DNA from: Porphyromonadaceae bacterium UBA4277
Lineage (GTDB): Bacteria; Bacteroidota; Bacteroidia; Bacteroidales; Muribaculaceae
Assembly (NCBI GenBank): GCA_002395965.1
Contig: DGVT01000062.1
Coordinates: 13,990 to 23,567, forward strand
Direction: 5' to 3'
DNA length: 9,578 nt
The notes under the pieces are model-generated. The model did no database searches, was not told the DNA's origin, and saw only the letters and a program-made list of their open reading frames with translations. This document shows positions 1-8,100 of this stretch, piece by piece. The position numbers were made by a program, and so were the translations under genes. The stretch's first letter is position 1; every line of letters begins with the position of its first letter.

Positions 1-881
1 GCCGGGAAGATGCCCTTGCCGTCCTTGCCCTCGCTCTCGCCATAGAGCTGCTTCCACCACTCGGCGAGGAAGTGCAGACGCGGGTCGAAGTTGACAAGAA
101 TTTCAATCTTCTTGCCGCTGGCATACAGGGCATTGCGTGTAGCGGCATAGGTAGCCATGATTTCCTCTCCGCCGCGCTCCATTGCCACGGCACCGGCCAC
201 CAGCGCGCGGATGTCGAATCCGGCCACAGCTATCGGCAGCAGGCCCACAGGAGTGAGCACCGAGAAGCGGCCGCCCACATCGTCGGGGATGACGTAGGTC
301 ACATAGCCCTCTTCGTCGGCAAGTTTGCGCAGGGCACCGCGGGCGGCGTCGGTCACCGCCACGATGTGCTGTGCCGCCCATTGCTTGCCTTCTTGCTGCT
401 CAAGCATGTCCTTGAGCAGGCGGAAGGCGATAGCGGGCTCGGTGGTGGTGCCACTCTTGGAAATCACAATAATGCCGAATTTATGTCCCTTGACAAGCTG
501 CATCAGGTCGTAGAGGTAGTCCTCGCCGATGTTGTTGCCGGCAAAGAGCACCCGGGCGCCTGCGGCATGCTTGTAGGCTGCAAAGTTATCGCTAAGAGCC
601 TCAATCACCGCCTTGGCACCTAAGTAGCTGCCGCCGATGCCCACGGCTATCACATATTCGCACTCGCTGCGAAGCATAGAGGCAGTTTGCTCGATGTGGT
701 CAAGTTGCTCGGCAGCAATGCTCGATGGCAGATGCAGCCAGCCTAAGAAGTCGTTACCGGCACCATTGCCGCGCTCAAGCGTGCGGGCGGCCTCAACTGC
801 TGCAGGACGCAGCGTTTCGATTGCGTTTTCGGTTACTGCGCCGGTGAGGGCTGCAGCTGTGTTGATGTTGATAAAATCCAT
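1..881 (-). CDS. pgi: Glucose-6-phosphate isomerase, N-terminal 293 residues (cut by window edge)
   Basis: Cytoplasmic enzyme that interconverts glucose 6-phosphate and fructose 6-phosphate in glycolysis and gluconeogenesis. The leftward frame is open from the ATG at 881 to the window edge. Visible motifs are V-G-I-G-G-S-Y-L at residues 80-87 (sugar-phosphate loop), S-K-S-G-T-T-T-E-P at 141-149, G-G-R-F-S at 203-207 (the family signature region), and G-E-S-E-G-K-D at 281-287. By family alignment the Glu282 in the last motif is the likely catalytic base. The compact sequence resembles the short Bacillus/Bacteroides type of about 445 residues, so roughly 150 C-terminal residues should lie beyond the left edge. 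The start is the first ATG, followed by M-D-F-I-N-I, and lies 41 bp downstream of the lgt stop. No promoter of its own is evident in that gap, so co-transcription with lgt is likely. Identity is near certain; only the C-terminus is unseen. Confidence 0.96.
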   Translation of the reverse strand, partial: MDFININTAAALTGAVTENAIETLRPAAVEAARTLERGNGAGNDFLGWLHLPSSIAAEQLDHIEQTASMLRSECEYVIAVGIGGSYLGAKAVIEALSDNFAAYKHAAGARVLFAGNNIGEDYLYDLMQLVKGHKFGIIVISKSGTTTEPAIAFRLLKDMLEQQEGKQWAAQHIVAVTDAARGALRKLADEEGYVTYVIPDDVGGRFSVLTPVGLLPIAVAGFDIRALVAGAVAMERGGEEIMATYAATRNALYASGKKIEILVNFDPRLHFLAEWWKQLYGESEGKDGKGIFP

Positions 882-922
882 AGTCTAAATCTATTTTTTT
901 CGTTATTAATTTACGTTTTCGG

Positions 923-1795
923 TTATTTGTCGGCGTCGGCAAACTTGTCGGGATACTCAAGCGGCACACGAGGCCGGCGCATGGCACGCACTATGAGCCA
1001 CACACCCAGCACAATGAACGGGATGCTGAGCAGCTGGCCCTGGTCGAGTCCTATCGACTGCCGCATGGCAATCTCCCACGGCTCCTGCACGTTCTTTATA
1101 AACTCGATGAAGAAGCGCGGCACAAAGATGCCCAGCATGAACACCCCGAAGATGAGCCCTTCGCGTTCCTGGGCATTGCGACGCCAGTACATATACATGC
1201 ACACGGCAAAGGTGATGAGGTAGCACAATGCCTCATAAAGCTGTGTCGGGTGACATGGCTCGGTAAAGACAGGGTCGGCACCCATCATCCACTGGTGAAC
1301 GTTTTCCACAAAGCGGAAGCCCCACGGCAGCGAGGTGACGGCACCATAAATCTCGTGGTTCATCAGGTTGCCAATGCGAATGAGTGCGGCCACAAAGCCC
1401 ACGGGCACCACCAGGCGGTCGAGGGTCCACAACATGGGTCGCTTGGTGACCAAGCGGCTGAAAATCCACACTGCAAGCAGGATGCCGGCTGTGCCGCCAT
1501 GGCTCGCAAGACCGCCTTCCCAAATCCGCAATATCTCACCCGGATGCTGGCTGTAGTAGGCCCAGTCGTAGAAGAACACATGACCGAGCCGGGCACCAAG
1601 TATCGTTGCCACAACAACATATATAAACAGGCTGCCAAGCCATTTCTCGGGGGCACCTTCGTGCTTGAAGATGCGCGACACGATTTCATAACCCACTAAG
1701 AAGCCGATGGCAAACATCAGCCCATACCAGCGAATGGTCAGGAAACTGTCGAGTATGTTTGGACTCGCGGTCCATGTTACAAAGTCAAAAATCAT
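923..1795 (-). CDS. lgt: Prolipoprotein diacylglyceryl transferase (Lgt)
   Basis: Inner-membrane enzyme that moves diacylglycerol from phosphatidylglycerol onto the lipobox cysteine of prolipoproteins, the first step of lipoprotein maturation. The 290-residue length matches the family (E. coli about 291). Several hydrophobic segments span the protein. Conserved motifs are W-Y-G at 23-25, G-G-L-A-S-H-G-G at 94-101 (His99 matches the essential E. coli His103), R-I-G-N-L-M-N-H-E-I-Y-G at 140-151 (Arg140, Asn143 and Glu148 match E. coli Arg143, Asn146 and Glu151), H-P-T-Q-L-Y-E-A at 182-189, R-F-F-I-E-F at 226-231 and G-Q-L-L-S near 254. The usual Gly before R-I-G-N is Ile here, which I take as lineage variation. 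The ATG at 1795 gives the expected N-terminus and sits about 25 nt downstream of the predicted transcription start. It is the first gene of a leftward pair with pgi. Confidence 0.98.
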   Translation of the reverse strand: MIFDFVTWTASPNILDSFLTIRWYGLMFAIGFLVGYEIVSRIFKHEGAPEKWLGSLFIYVVVATILGARLGHVFFYDWAYYSQHPGEILRIWEGGLASHGGTAGILLAVWIFSRLVTKRPMLWTLDRLVVPVGFVAALIRIGNLMNHEIYGAVTSLPWGFRFVENVHQWMMGADPVFTEPCHPTQLYEALCYLITFAVCMYMYWRRNAQEREGLIFGVFMLGIFVPRFFIEFIKNVQEPWEIAMRQSIGLDQGQLLSIPFIVLGVWLIVRAMRRPRVPLEYPDKFADADK

Positions 1796-1826
1796 GATGA
1801 TTTGTTACAATAACAATAGTTAACTG

Positions 1827-1858
1827 CAAAATTAGTACAAACCGAGTGCACAACCAAA
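1827..1858 (-). promoter_or_regulatory. Likely lgt-pgi promoter, Bacteroidota type
   Basis: Read on the minus strand, TTTG (1858-1855) is followed by exactly 20 nt and then TAATTTTG (1834-1827). This is a full match to the Bacteroidota -33/-7 consensus. Transcription would start around 1820, about 25 nt before the lgt ATG. Confidence 0.55.
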
Positions 1859-1862
1859 TTTA

Positions 1863-1894
1863 TTTGAGTTTTGCCGAGGTGCCGTCTAATTTCG
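1863..1894 (+). promoter_or_regulatory. Possible rightward promoter for the orphan membrane protein gene
   Basis: TTTG at 1863-1866, 20 nt, then TAATTTCG at 1887-1894 (one mismatch to TAnnTTTG). The spacing is correct. It would give a 5' leader of roughly 105 nt before the ATG at 2008. No better rightward candidate was found in the gap. Confidence 0.35.
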
Positions 1895-1904
1895 CAGATT
1901 ACTG

Positions 1905-1932
1905 CAAAATTACAAAAAAAATCACATCGCAA
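1905..1932 (-). promoter_or_regulatory. Possible second, upstream lgt promoter
   Basis: The second TAATTTTG (minus strand, 1912-1905) has a TTG at 1932-1930 with a 17-nt spacer. This is shorter than the usual 19-21 nt, so the site is weaker than the one at 1827-1858. It lies just downstream of the proposed rightward -7 element at 1887-1894. Confidence 0.25.
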
Positions 1933-2007
1933 CTATAATGCCACTAAACTTTGGCACAAAAGTTGCAGTCTAAGGCAATAAACCGCAAAACAACATCAAC
2001 AGCTATT

Positions 2008-2592
2008 ATGACAATCGTAATCAACCGCCGGGTGGCTCACGTCACCCTCATCGCAGCCGCAGTGGCTGTAGTGGCCTGGGTGGGATGGTGCCGTGTGGCA
2101 CCGGGACGCATGGTGATAGACGGCGACCGCCTCACCGCACTCGACCCGGCTAATGCCGGCATCAACATTCGCGTCACGCAACCATGGTTTAACGACACCG
2201 TGGTGGTACTCGACGTGCGCAGCCCCGGCGAACGCGACTTCGACCGCTTCGACGTCACGCGATGCCTGCTGCAGTGTGCACAAGACCTCAAGCACAGCGA
2301 TGCTAAACGCGTCTATCTTGCCAACGACGGCTGCCGCATGTACTACATCAGCGGCGACGACTTCCGGAAGTTGGGAGCCGACTACGAGCGCGGCAACCGA
2401 TGGAACAACACCATGCTTGCCACACGCATTCCCACCGTCACACACACGCTCAACGACAGCCTCGCATTCGCTGTGCACGACGGAATCATACAACCGCTCG
2501 ACAACGCCAGCGACTGGAACACAATGATGTCAACACTCATCGACCATGACAATCGCTCATTGCCAAGGCGGCTGTTAAGCCTGCTGCTGTGA
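2008..2592 (+). CDS. Uncharacterised membrane-anchored protein, 194 residues
   Basis: I do not recognise a named family. The N-terminus (M-T-I-V-I-N-R-R) is followed by one hydrophobic segment at about residues 9-27 and then a soluble domain of about 165 residues. This suggests a single-pass inner-membrane protein with a periplasmic domain. The V-G-W-C at 25-28 is not an acceptable lipobox, so it is probably not a lipoprotein. The soluble part has a hydrophobic strand V-V-V-L-D-V at 65-70, then a block around residues 100-126 with the pattern K-R-V-Y-L-A, G, Y-Y-I-S-G-D-D-F, K-L-G, Y. That block loosely recalls short uncharacterised bacterial proteins I have seen, but I cannot name one. The frame can be extended to a TTG at 1951, but the ATG at 2008 fits the topology better. 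The opposite-strand frame here is rich in Val, His and Cys and looks like a shadow. The gene diverges from lgt, and its codon use resembles its neighbours'. Confidence 0.8.
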   Translation: MTIVINRRVAHVTLIAAAVAVVAWVGWCRVAPGRMVIDGDRLTALDPANAGINIRVTQPWFNDTVVVLDVRSPGERDFDRFDVTRCLLQCAQDLKHSDAKRVYLANDGCRMYYISGDDFRKLGADYERGNRWNNTMLATRIPTVTHTLNDSLAFAVHDGIIQPLDNASDWNTMMSTLIDHDNRSLPRRLLSLLL

Positions 2593-2647
2593 GAGCCAAA
2601 AGGCCCACAAAAAATCGCATAAGACACTGATAATTATGCCACATCAA

Positions 2648-2678
2648 TTGCTTATTAATGCAAAGTTTTGTAATTTTG
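2648..2678 (+). promoter_or_regulatory. Promoter of the GH31 gene, Bacteroidota type
   Basis: TTG at 2648-2650, a 20-nt spacer, then a perfect TAATTTTG at 2671-2678. Transcription should begin around 2683-2686, leaving about 35 nt of leader before the ATG at 2719. This placement argues against the in-frame TTG (2683) or ATG (2689) as the true start. Confidence 0.65.
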
Positions 2679-2708
2679 TAGCTTGATAATGTTTCAAGCA
2701 ACAAAATT
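2672..2708. repeat. Inverted repeat overlapping the GH31 promoter and leader
   Basis: The left arm AATTTTGTAGCTTGA (2672-2686) and right arm TCAAGCAACAAAATT (2694-2708) pair at 14 of 15 positions around a 7-nt spacer. The left arm includes most of the -7 box and the predicted transcription start; the right arm lies in the leader, ending 10 nt before the ATG. It could be a DNA operator bound by a dimeric regulator, or could form a partial RNA hairpin. Because the left arm is mostly upstream of the transcription start, only its inner part would be in the transcript, which favours the operator reading. Confidence 0.65.
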
Positions 2709-2718
2709 GCATAACAAG

Positions 2719-5127
2719 ATGAAAAGATTTAGGCTCGCATTTACCATAGTATTGCTGCTGGCGGGAGCGATTGCTACCACCGCCCGAGCACAGAGTGCCA
2801 CAATCACCATGGCCGACGAGGCACGCCGGCAAGTGGCCACAATCACAGCCATCAGCCCCGACATTGTGCATGTGCAGGTCGTTCCATCAGGCTCTACGGG
2901 CACTGCACTGCCTTCACTTGCCACCGACGAAGCCCGCAAGGCTACTGCGCAAAACGTGACCATCACCCGCAACGGCGACATGCATGTGATGACGACCGAA
3001 AGCGGAATGCGCGTGGTGTGCGACAAAGTGCTTGGCAGCATCACGGTGAGCAAGGGCAACACCATGTATGTTACCGACTTGTGCGACCGCACCAAGCCCG
3101 GCATTGTGCGGCTGCTCCACTCGGGCAAGGAGTCGTTCTACGGAGCCGGCGAGCGCGGGTATTCGTTCAACCTGTGCGGCGACACGCTCATCAACTACAA
3201 CAAGCAGAACTATGGCTACCAGAGCGGCGAGACACGCATCAAGCAGATGGGAATTACCATGCCCATGCTCATTTCGTCGAAGGGCTACGGCATCTTTTTC
3301 GACGACTTCTGCAAATCGACGCTCTGTGCGGGCACAGAAGGCATTGAATACACCTCGACATCACCGCAGCCCATTTCCTACTATATCATCGGCGGCAACG
3401 GGCGCGTTGAAGATGTGGTGCGCAATTTCACATGGCTCGTGGGCAGGCAGGAGCTGCCACCACTATGGGCATTGGGCTACATCACTTCTAAATATGGCTA
3501 CCACGACCGGCAGGAAACCGAGGCGGTTATCGACTCGCTCAAGACGGCAGGCTACCCGCTCGACGGCATTGTCTTCGACCTCTACTGGTATGGCAAGGAA
3601 GAGGACATGGGACGCCTGCAATGGGATGCCACCCAGTGGCCCGACCACAAGCAGATGCTTAGCAATTTCAAGAAACAGGGCATCAACGTGGTGACCATTT
3701 CACAACCCTATGTGCTCACCAACGGCCGCGCAATAGACAACTACCGCTCACTTGACCCGCAGGGCATGTTCTGCCACACCGACGGCACCGACACCACACA
3801 CACCGTAACCATCTGGGTGGGACAAGGCGGCATGTTCGACGTGTCGAACCCCGCCACGCGCCTGTGGCTGCGCAACCGCTACAAGCAGCTCACCGACGAG
3901 GGCGTGACAGGATGGTGGGGCGACCTGGGCGAGCCCGAGGTGCACCCATTGGAAATACGCCACCACAACGGGCTCACCGCCGAGCAGTATCACAACTACT
4001 ACGGCAACGAGTGGAGCCGCATCATCTACGACCTGTTCAAGCAGGAATACCCCGACCGCCGACTCATGACCATGATGCGTGCCGGAACGGCAGGACTGCA
4101 ACGCTACTCGGTGTTTCCCTGGAGCACCGACGTGTCGCGCTCATGGGGAGGCTTCAAGCCGCAGGTCACCATCATGCTCAATGCCGGCCTGAGCGGATTA
4201 GGATATATGTCGCACGACGTGGGCGGCTTTGCCATCGACCCCGAGAAGCCGCGCGACGCCGAGCTATACATCCGCTGGCTGCAACTCGGGCTCTTCTCGC
4301 CCGTGCTGCGCACACACTCGCAACAGCTTGCCGAGCCTTATCACTACACCGAGTATGGCGACCTGCCTCAGCGCATCATCAAGTCACGCTACACTTGGCT
4401 ACCCTACAACTACACCCTTGCCTACGAGAATGCCAACTCAGGGCTGCCCATGGTGCGGCCTTTGGGCTTCTATGAGAGCGACAACTGCATCGGCCGCTAC
4501 GATTCCATCAGCGACCAGTATCTGTGGGGCCGCGACGTGATGGTGGCTCCCGTCATGCAACAAGGCGCCACCTCGCGAACAATCACGTTCCCCGAGGGCA
4601 CCTGGATCGACATCAACCATCCGCAGCGCCGATTCGACGGCCACACAACAATAAGCTACGATGCCCCCATCGACGTTCTGCCACTGTTTGCACGCGCAGG
4701 GGCATTCATCCCGCAGGCCAAAGGGCACATGCACAACGTGGGCGACTACGACCCTCGCAAGCTCGACATCGTCTATTACCCCGCCGGCGAAAAATCGTCT
4801 TTCACCCTCTTTGACGACGACCTCCACTCCACAGGCACGCTGAGCACCGGGAAACACCGGTTAATCCGCTTCGATGCCAACCCGCAAGGCAGCACCTGCA
4901 TCATTACCATCAAGGCCGAGGGCAACATAGCCGGAGCCTCGGCGGCCAAGGACTACAGGCTCGTCATACCGGCTCTCGCAGCCAAGCCCAAAGCGGTTAC
5001 CATCAATGGCAAGAAGGTTAAAGACATGGCCTTCGACCGCACCACCGGCACCCTCACCATGCCGGTTACAATAAGCGACGTGACCCGCTCGACAGAAATA
5101 GCCATCACGGGCTACGCTAAAAACTAA
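2719..5127 (+). CDS. Secreted glycoside hydrolase family 31 enzyme (alpha-glucosidase-like)
   Basis: An exported 802-residue enzyme of family GH31, which acts on alpha-linked gluco- or xylo-oligosaccharides by a retaining mechanism. Residues 1-24 form a signal peptide (M-K-R-F-R, hydrophobic core, A-R-A before Gln25), with no lipobox. An N-terminal beta-sandwich (about 25-245) leads into the catalytic barrel, which starts near P-P-L-W-A-L-G-Y at 247-254. F-D-L-Y-W at 286-290 supplies the substrate-binding Asp287. W-W-G-D-L-G-E-P at 399-406 contains the likely nucleophile Asp402. F-P-W-S-T-D-V contains the likely acid/base Asp471. S-H-D-V-G-G-F at 498-504 is another family motif. C-terminal beta-sandwich domains follow from about residue 600. 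The 69-residue gap between catalytic acids is normal. The D-L-G-E-P form recalls the subgroup with oligosaccharide 4-alpha-glucosyltransferases (from memory), so hydrolase versus transferase is open. The start was chosen for the signal peptide and the promoter position. No SusC/SusD pair is in view. Confidence 0.95.
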   Translation: MKRFRLAFTIVLLLAGAIATTARAQSATITMADEARRQVATITAISPDIVHVQVVPSGSTGTALPSLATDEARKATAQNVTITRNGDMHVMTTESGMRVVCDKVLGSITVSKGNTMYVTDLCDRTKPGIVRLLHSGKESFYGAGERGYSFNLCGDTLINYNKQNYGYQSGETRIKQMGITMPMLISSKGYGIFFDDFCKSTLCAGTEGIEYTSTSPQPISYYIIGGNGRVEDVVRNFTWLVGRQELPPLWALGYITSKYGYHDRQETEAVIDSLKTAGYPLDGIVFDLYWYGKEEDMGRLQWDATQWPDHKQMLSNFKKQGINVVTISQPYVLTNGRAIDNYRSLDPQGMFCHTDGTDTTHTVTIWVGQGGMFDVSNPATRLWLRNRYKQLTDEGVTGWWGDLGEPEVHPLEIRHHNGLTAEQYHNYYGNEWSRIIYDLFKQEYPDRRLMTMMRAGTAGLQRYSVFPWSTDVSRSWGGFKPQVTIMLNAGLSGLGYMSHDVGGFAIDPEKPRDAELYIRWLQLGLFSPVLRTHSQQLAEPYHYTEYGDLPQRIIKSRYTWLPYNYTLAYENANSGLPMVRPLGFYESDNCIGRYDSISDQYLWGRDVMVAPVMQQGATSRTITFPEGTWIDINHPQRRFDGHTTISYDAPIDVLPLFARAGAFIPQAKGHMHNVGDYDPRKLDIVYYPAGEKSSFTLFDDDLHSTGTLSTGKHRLIRFDANPQGSTCIITIKAEGNIAGASAAKDYRLVIPALAAKPKAVTINGKKVKDMAFDRTTGTLTMPVTISDVTRSTEIAITGYAKN

Positions 5128-5148
5128 TGGCGGGTTACACACATTAAT

Positions 5149-5156
5149 TTACTTTG
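5149..5156 (+). promoter_or_regulatory. Weak -7-like element before mfd
   Basis: TTACTTTG at 5149-5156 differs from TAnnTTTG at one position (it can also be read as TA-C-TTTG, one base short). No TTG lies about 20 nt upstream. If used, transcription would start almost at the first mfd ATG (5165) and favour the second one (5174). Confidence 0.22.
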
Positions 5157-5164
5157 CGCAGTAA

Positions 5165-8100
5165 ATGCAGGAAATGGACATTAAGCAGCTTAGTGACTTA
5201 TTCAACAACTCATCACGCACGGCAGCGATAAAGAAGATGATTGCCGGTAAGCGTAACCGGGTCATCGTCGTTGACGGACTGGCCGGTTCGGCACCGGCCA
5301 TGCTGTTTTCGCGACTGCCTAAACGCGACACTCCTTATATTATTATAGCCAACGACCTCGACGAGGCCGGATATGTCTATAACGACCTGGTGCAGCTCAC
5401 CGGCGAAAAGGATGTGCTGTTCTTCCCCAGCGGCTACAAGCGCGACATCAAGTATGGCCAGGTGGATGCACCCAACGAAATCCTGCGCACCGAGGTGCTC
5501 AACCAGTGGAGCACGAGCAAGACGCTGCGCTGGGTAGTCACCTACCCCGAAGCCCTTGCCGAGAAAGTCGCTAACCGCTCGCAGGTGGAAAAATCCACGC
5601 TCTACATTGCCGTTGACACCGAGGTCGATATGGCCAAGACCATCGACCGCCTCAACGAGCTGGGTTTCAAACGGGTGGATTACGTCTATGAGCCCGGGCA
5701 GTTTGCCGTTAGAGGTTCGATAGTCGATGTGTTCTCGTTCAGCCACGAGCTGCCCTACCGCATCGACTTCTTCGGCGACGAAATAGAAAGCATACGCACA
5801 TTCAACGTGGAGACACAACTCAGCGAGGAGCGTGTGCCCGACGTGAGCATCATGGGAAGCAATGGCAGCACCGACACTAACGGAATTTCACTGCTGGAGT
5901 TTGCCGGCAACGACACAATGATAGTTTGCCGCGATGTGCAGTGGCTCAAAGGGCGCGTGCAAGCCATAGCGGCCGAGGGCATCTCGGAGAAGGCCCTGCT
6001 GACCGGAGAGAGCGATGCCGAAGCCTACCGCAAGATTGTGGATCCTGCACTACTGGCAACACAGGTCGATGCCATGCGTCAAATCTATTACTCGCCTGGC
6101 GAAAGCAACGAGCAGGCCGACGCGCGACTGTCGTTTCACTGCTCGCCACAAGGCATCTACCACAAGAATTTCGACCTCATCAGCGACTCGTTCAAGAATT
6201 TCATTGCACAGGGCTACAGGCTCATCATCTTGAGCGACAGCGACAAGCAGGTGAAGCGACTGAGCGTGATATTCGACGACCGGCACGACGACATCACCTT
6301 CGAGCCGGTGCTGCGCACACTGCACGAGGGCTTCGTGGACGACGACCTCAAGTTGTGCGTCTTCACCGATCATCAGATTTTTGACCGCTTCCACAAGTAC
6401 AACCTCAAGAGCGACCGGGCACGAAGTGGAAAACTCGCCCTGTCGCTCAAGGAACTGAGCCAAATCGAGGTGGGCGACTACATCGTGCACGAAGATCATG
6501 GCGTGGGCAAATTCGGCGGCCTGCTGCGCACCGGCATCAATGGCAAGATGCAGGAGATGATCAAGCTCACATACCTTAATGGCGACATGGTGTTTGTGTC
6601 GATACACTCGTTGCACAAGCTCTCGAAATATCGCGGCAAGGAAGGCGTGGAACCGCGATTGCACAAGTTGGGTTCCGGTGCATGGAACAAGATGAAGTCA
6701 CGCACCAAGAGCCGCCTGAAAGACATTGCCCGCGACCTGATCAAGCTCTATGCTGCACGGCGCGAACAGGCAGGATTTGCCTATTCGCCCGATGGCTACT
6801 TGCAACAGGAACTCGAGGCCTCGTTTATCTACGAAGACACGCCCGACCAGCTCAAGGCCACACAGGCTGTGAAAGCCGACATGGAGAGCTCGCGGCCCAT
6901 GGATCGGCTCATTTGTGGCGACGTGGGCTTCGGAAAGACCGAGATTGCCGTCAGAGCTGCATTCAAGGCTGCTACCGACGGAAAACAGACTGCTGTGCTC
7001 GTTCCCACTACGGTGCTGGCATTTCAGCACTATAACACCTTCAGCGACAGGCTCAAGGACTTCCCGGTGAGGGTTGATTACCTGAGCCGCGCACGCAAGC
7101 CAAAGGAGGTGAAAGCTCTGCTGGCCGACCTGGCCGACGGCAAAATCGACATCATCATCGGCACTCACAAGCTCATTGGCAAAACAGTAAAATTCAAAGA
7201 CTTAGGACTGCTTGTGATTGACGAGGAGCAGAAATTCGGCGTGAGCGTGAAAGAAAAACTCAAGCAGATGAAGGTGAACGTTGACACACTCACAATGAGT
7301 GCCACGCCCATACCACGCACGCTGCAATTCTCGCTCATGGGAGCACGCGACCTGAGTGCCATCAACACCCCTCCGGCCAACCGCTACCCCATTCTCACCT
7401 CGCTCACGGCAATCAGCGACGAGGTGGTGGCCGAAGCCATTAACTTCGAGTTGTCGCGCAACGGACAGGTGTTTTTCGTCAACCATCGCATCGAGCAGCT
7501 ATACAACTTGCAGCACATGGTGAACCGACTCGTGCCCGATGCACGCGTGGTGGTGGCTCACGGACAGATGCCACCCGAGCAGCTGGAGCAGATTATCATC
7601 GACTTCGGCAACCATGACTACGACGTGCTGTTGTCCACCACCATCATCGAGAACGGCGTGGACATGCCCAACGTGAACACAATCATCATCAACAATGCCC
7701 AGAACTTCGGCCTGAGCGAGCTGCATCAGTTGCGTGGCCGCGTGGGACGAAGCAGCCGCAAGGCATTCTGCTACCTGCTCGTGCCATCGCATCAGGCCAT
7801 TACGGCCGATGCACGCCGGCGACTGCAGGCCATCGAGAGCTTCAGCGATTTGGGAGCAGGCATACACATTGCCATGCAAGACCTCGACATCAGAGGTGCC
7901 GGCAACCTGCTCGGAGCCGAGCAAAGCGGCTTCATCGCCGACCTGGGCTATGAGACCTACCAGAAAATCCTAAAGGAAGCCGTGCTGGAGCTGAAAACCG
8001 AGGAATTTGCCGACATCCTCACCGACGATGCCGCCAAGGCACAACCCGACGAGGTGGAATACGTTACCGACTGCACCATCGACACCGACCTCGAACTCAT

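Larger units (their letters stand above)
1823..1912. repeat. 12-bp direct repeat containing the leftward -7 element
   Basis: The sequence actgcaaaatta occurs at 1823-1834 and again at 1901-1912, 78 bp apart. On the minus strand each copy reads TAATTTTGCAGT, a -7 box plus the first transcribed bases. The copies match exactly and their immediate flanks differ. Confidence 0.6.

Noticed and set aside
72..623. Rightward 183-residue open frame at the left end
   Set aside because: It lies opposite pgi, whose frame contains all the expected isomerase motifs; the rightward product has skewed, His- and Gly-rich composition typical of a shadow frame.
1250..1699. Rightward 149-residue open frame inside lgt
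   Set aside because: Antisense to a complete, motif-rich lgt gene; no recognisable domain or credible start region.
1947..1964. Small dyad AACTTT / AAAGTT with a 6-nt spacer upstream of the orphan gene
   Set aside because: Six AT-rich base pairs are expected by chance in such a gap; no T run and no placement that suggests a function.
1951..2007. TTG start at 1951 giving a 19-residue extension of the orphan protein
   Set aside because: It would place charged, polar residues before the membrane segment; the ATG at 2008 gives a short basic N-terminus followed directly by the hydrophobic stretch.
1996..2493. Leftward 165-residue open frame opposite the orphan membrane protein
   Set aside because: Very rich in Val, His, Ala and Cys without any domain. 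The plus-strand frame has a sensible membrane anchor, a balanced composition and a promoter candidate upstream.
2593..2647. Looked for a terminator after the orphan gene
   Set aside because: Only a 3-bp GCC/GGC stem with no T run follows the stop; not supportable.
2683..2718. Earlier in-frame starts (TTG 2683, ATG 2689) for the GH31 enzyme
   Set aside because: They fall at or within a few bases of the predicted transcription start and would bury the clear signal peptide behind 10-12 extra residues.
3068..3694. Rightward 208-residue open frame inside the GH31 gene (and the frame at 3864-4475)
   Set aside because: Out-of-frame products with Arg-, Ser- and Thr-heavy composition inside a gene whose own frame has intact catalytic motifs; ordinary GC-rich shadows.
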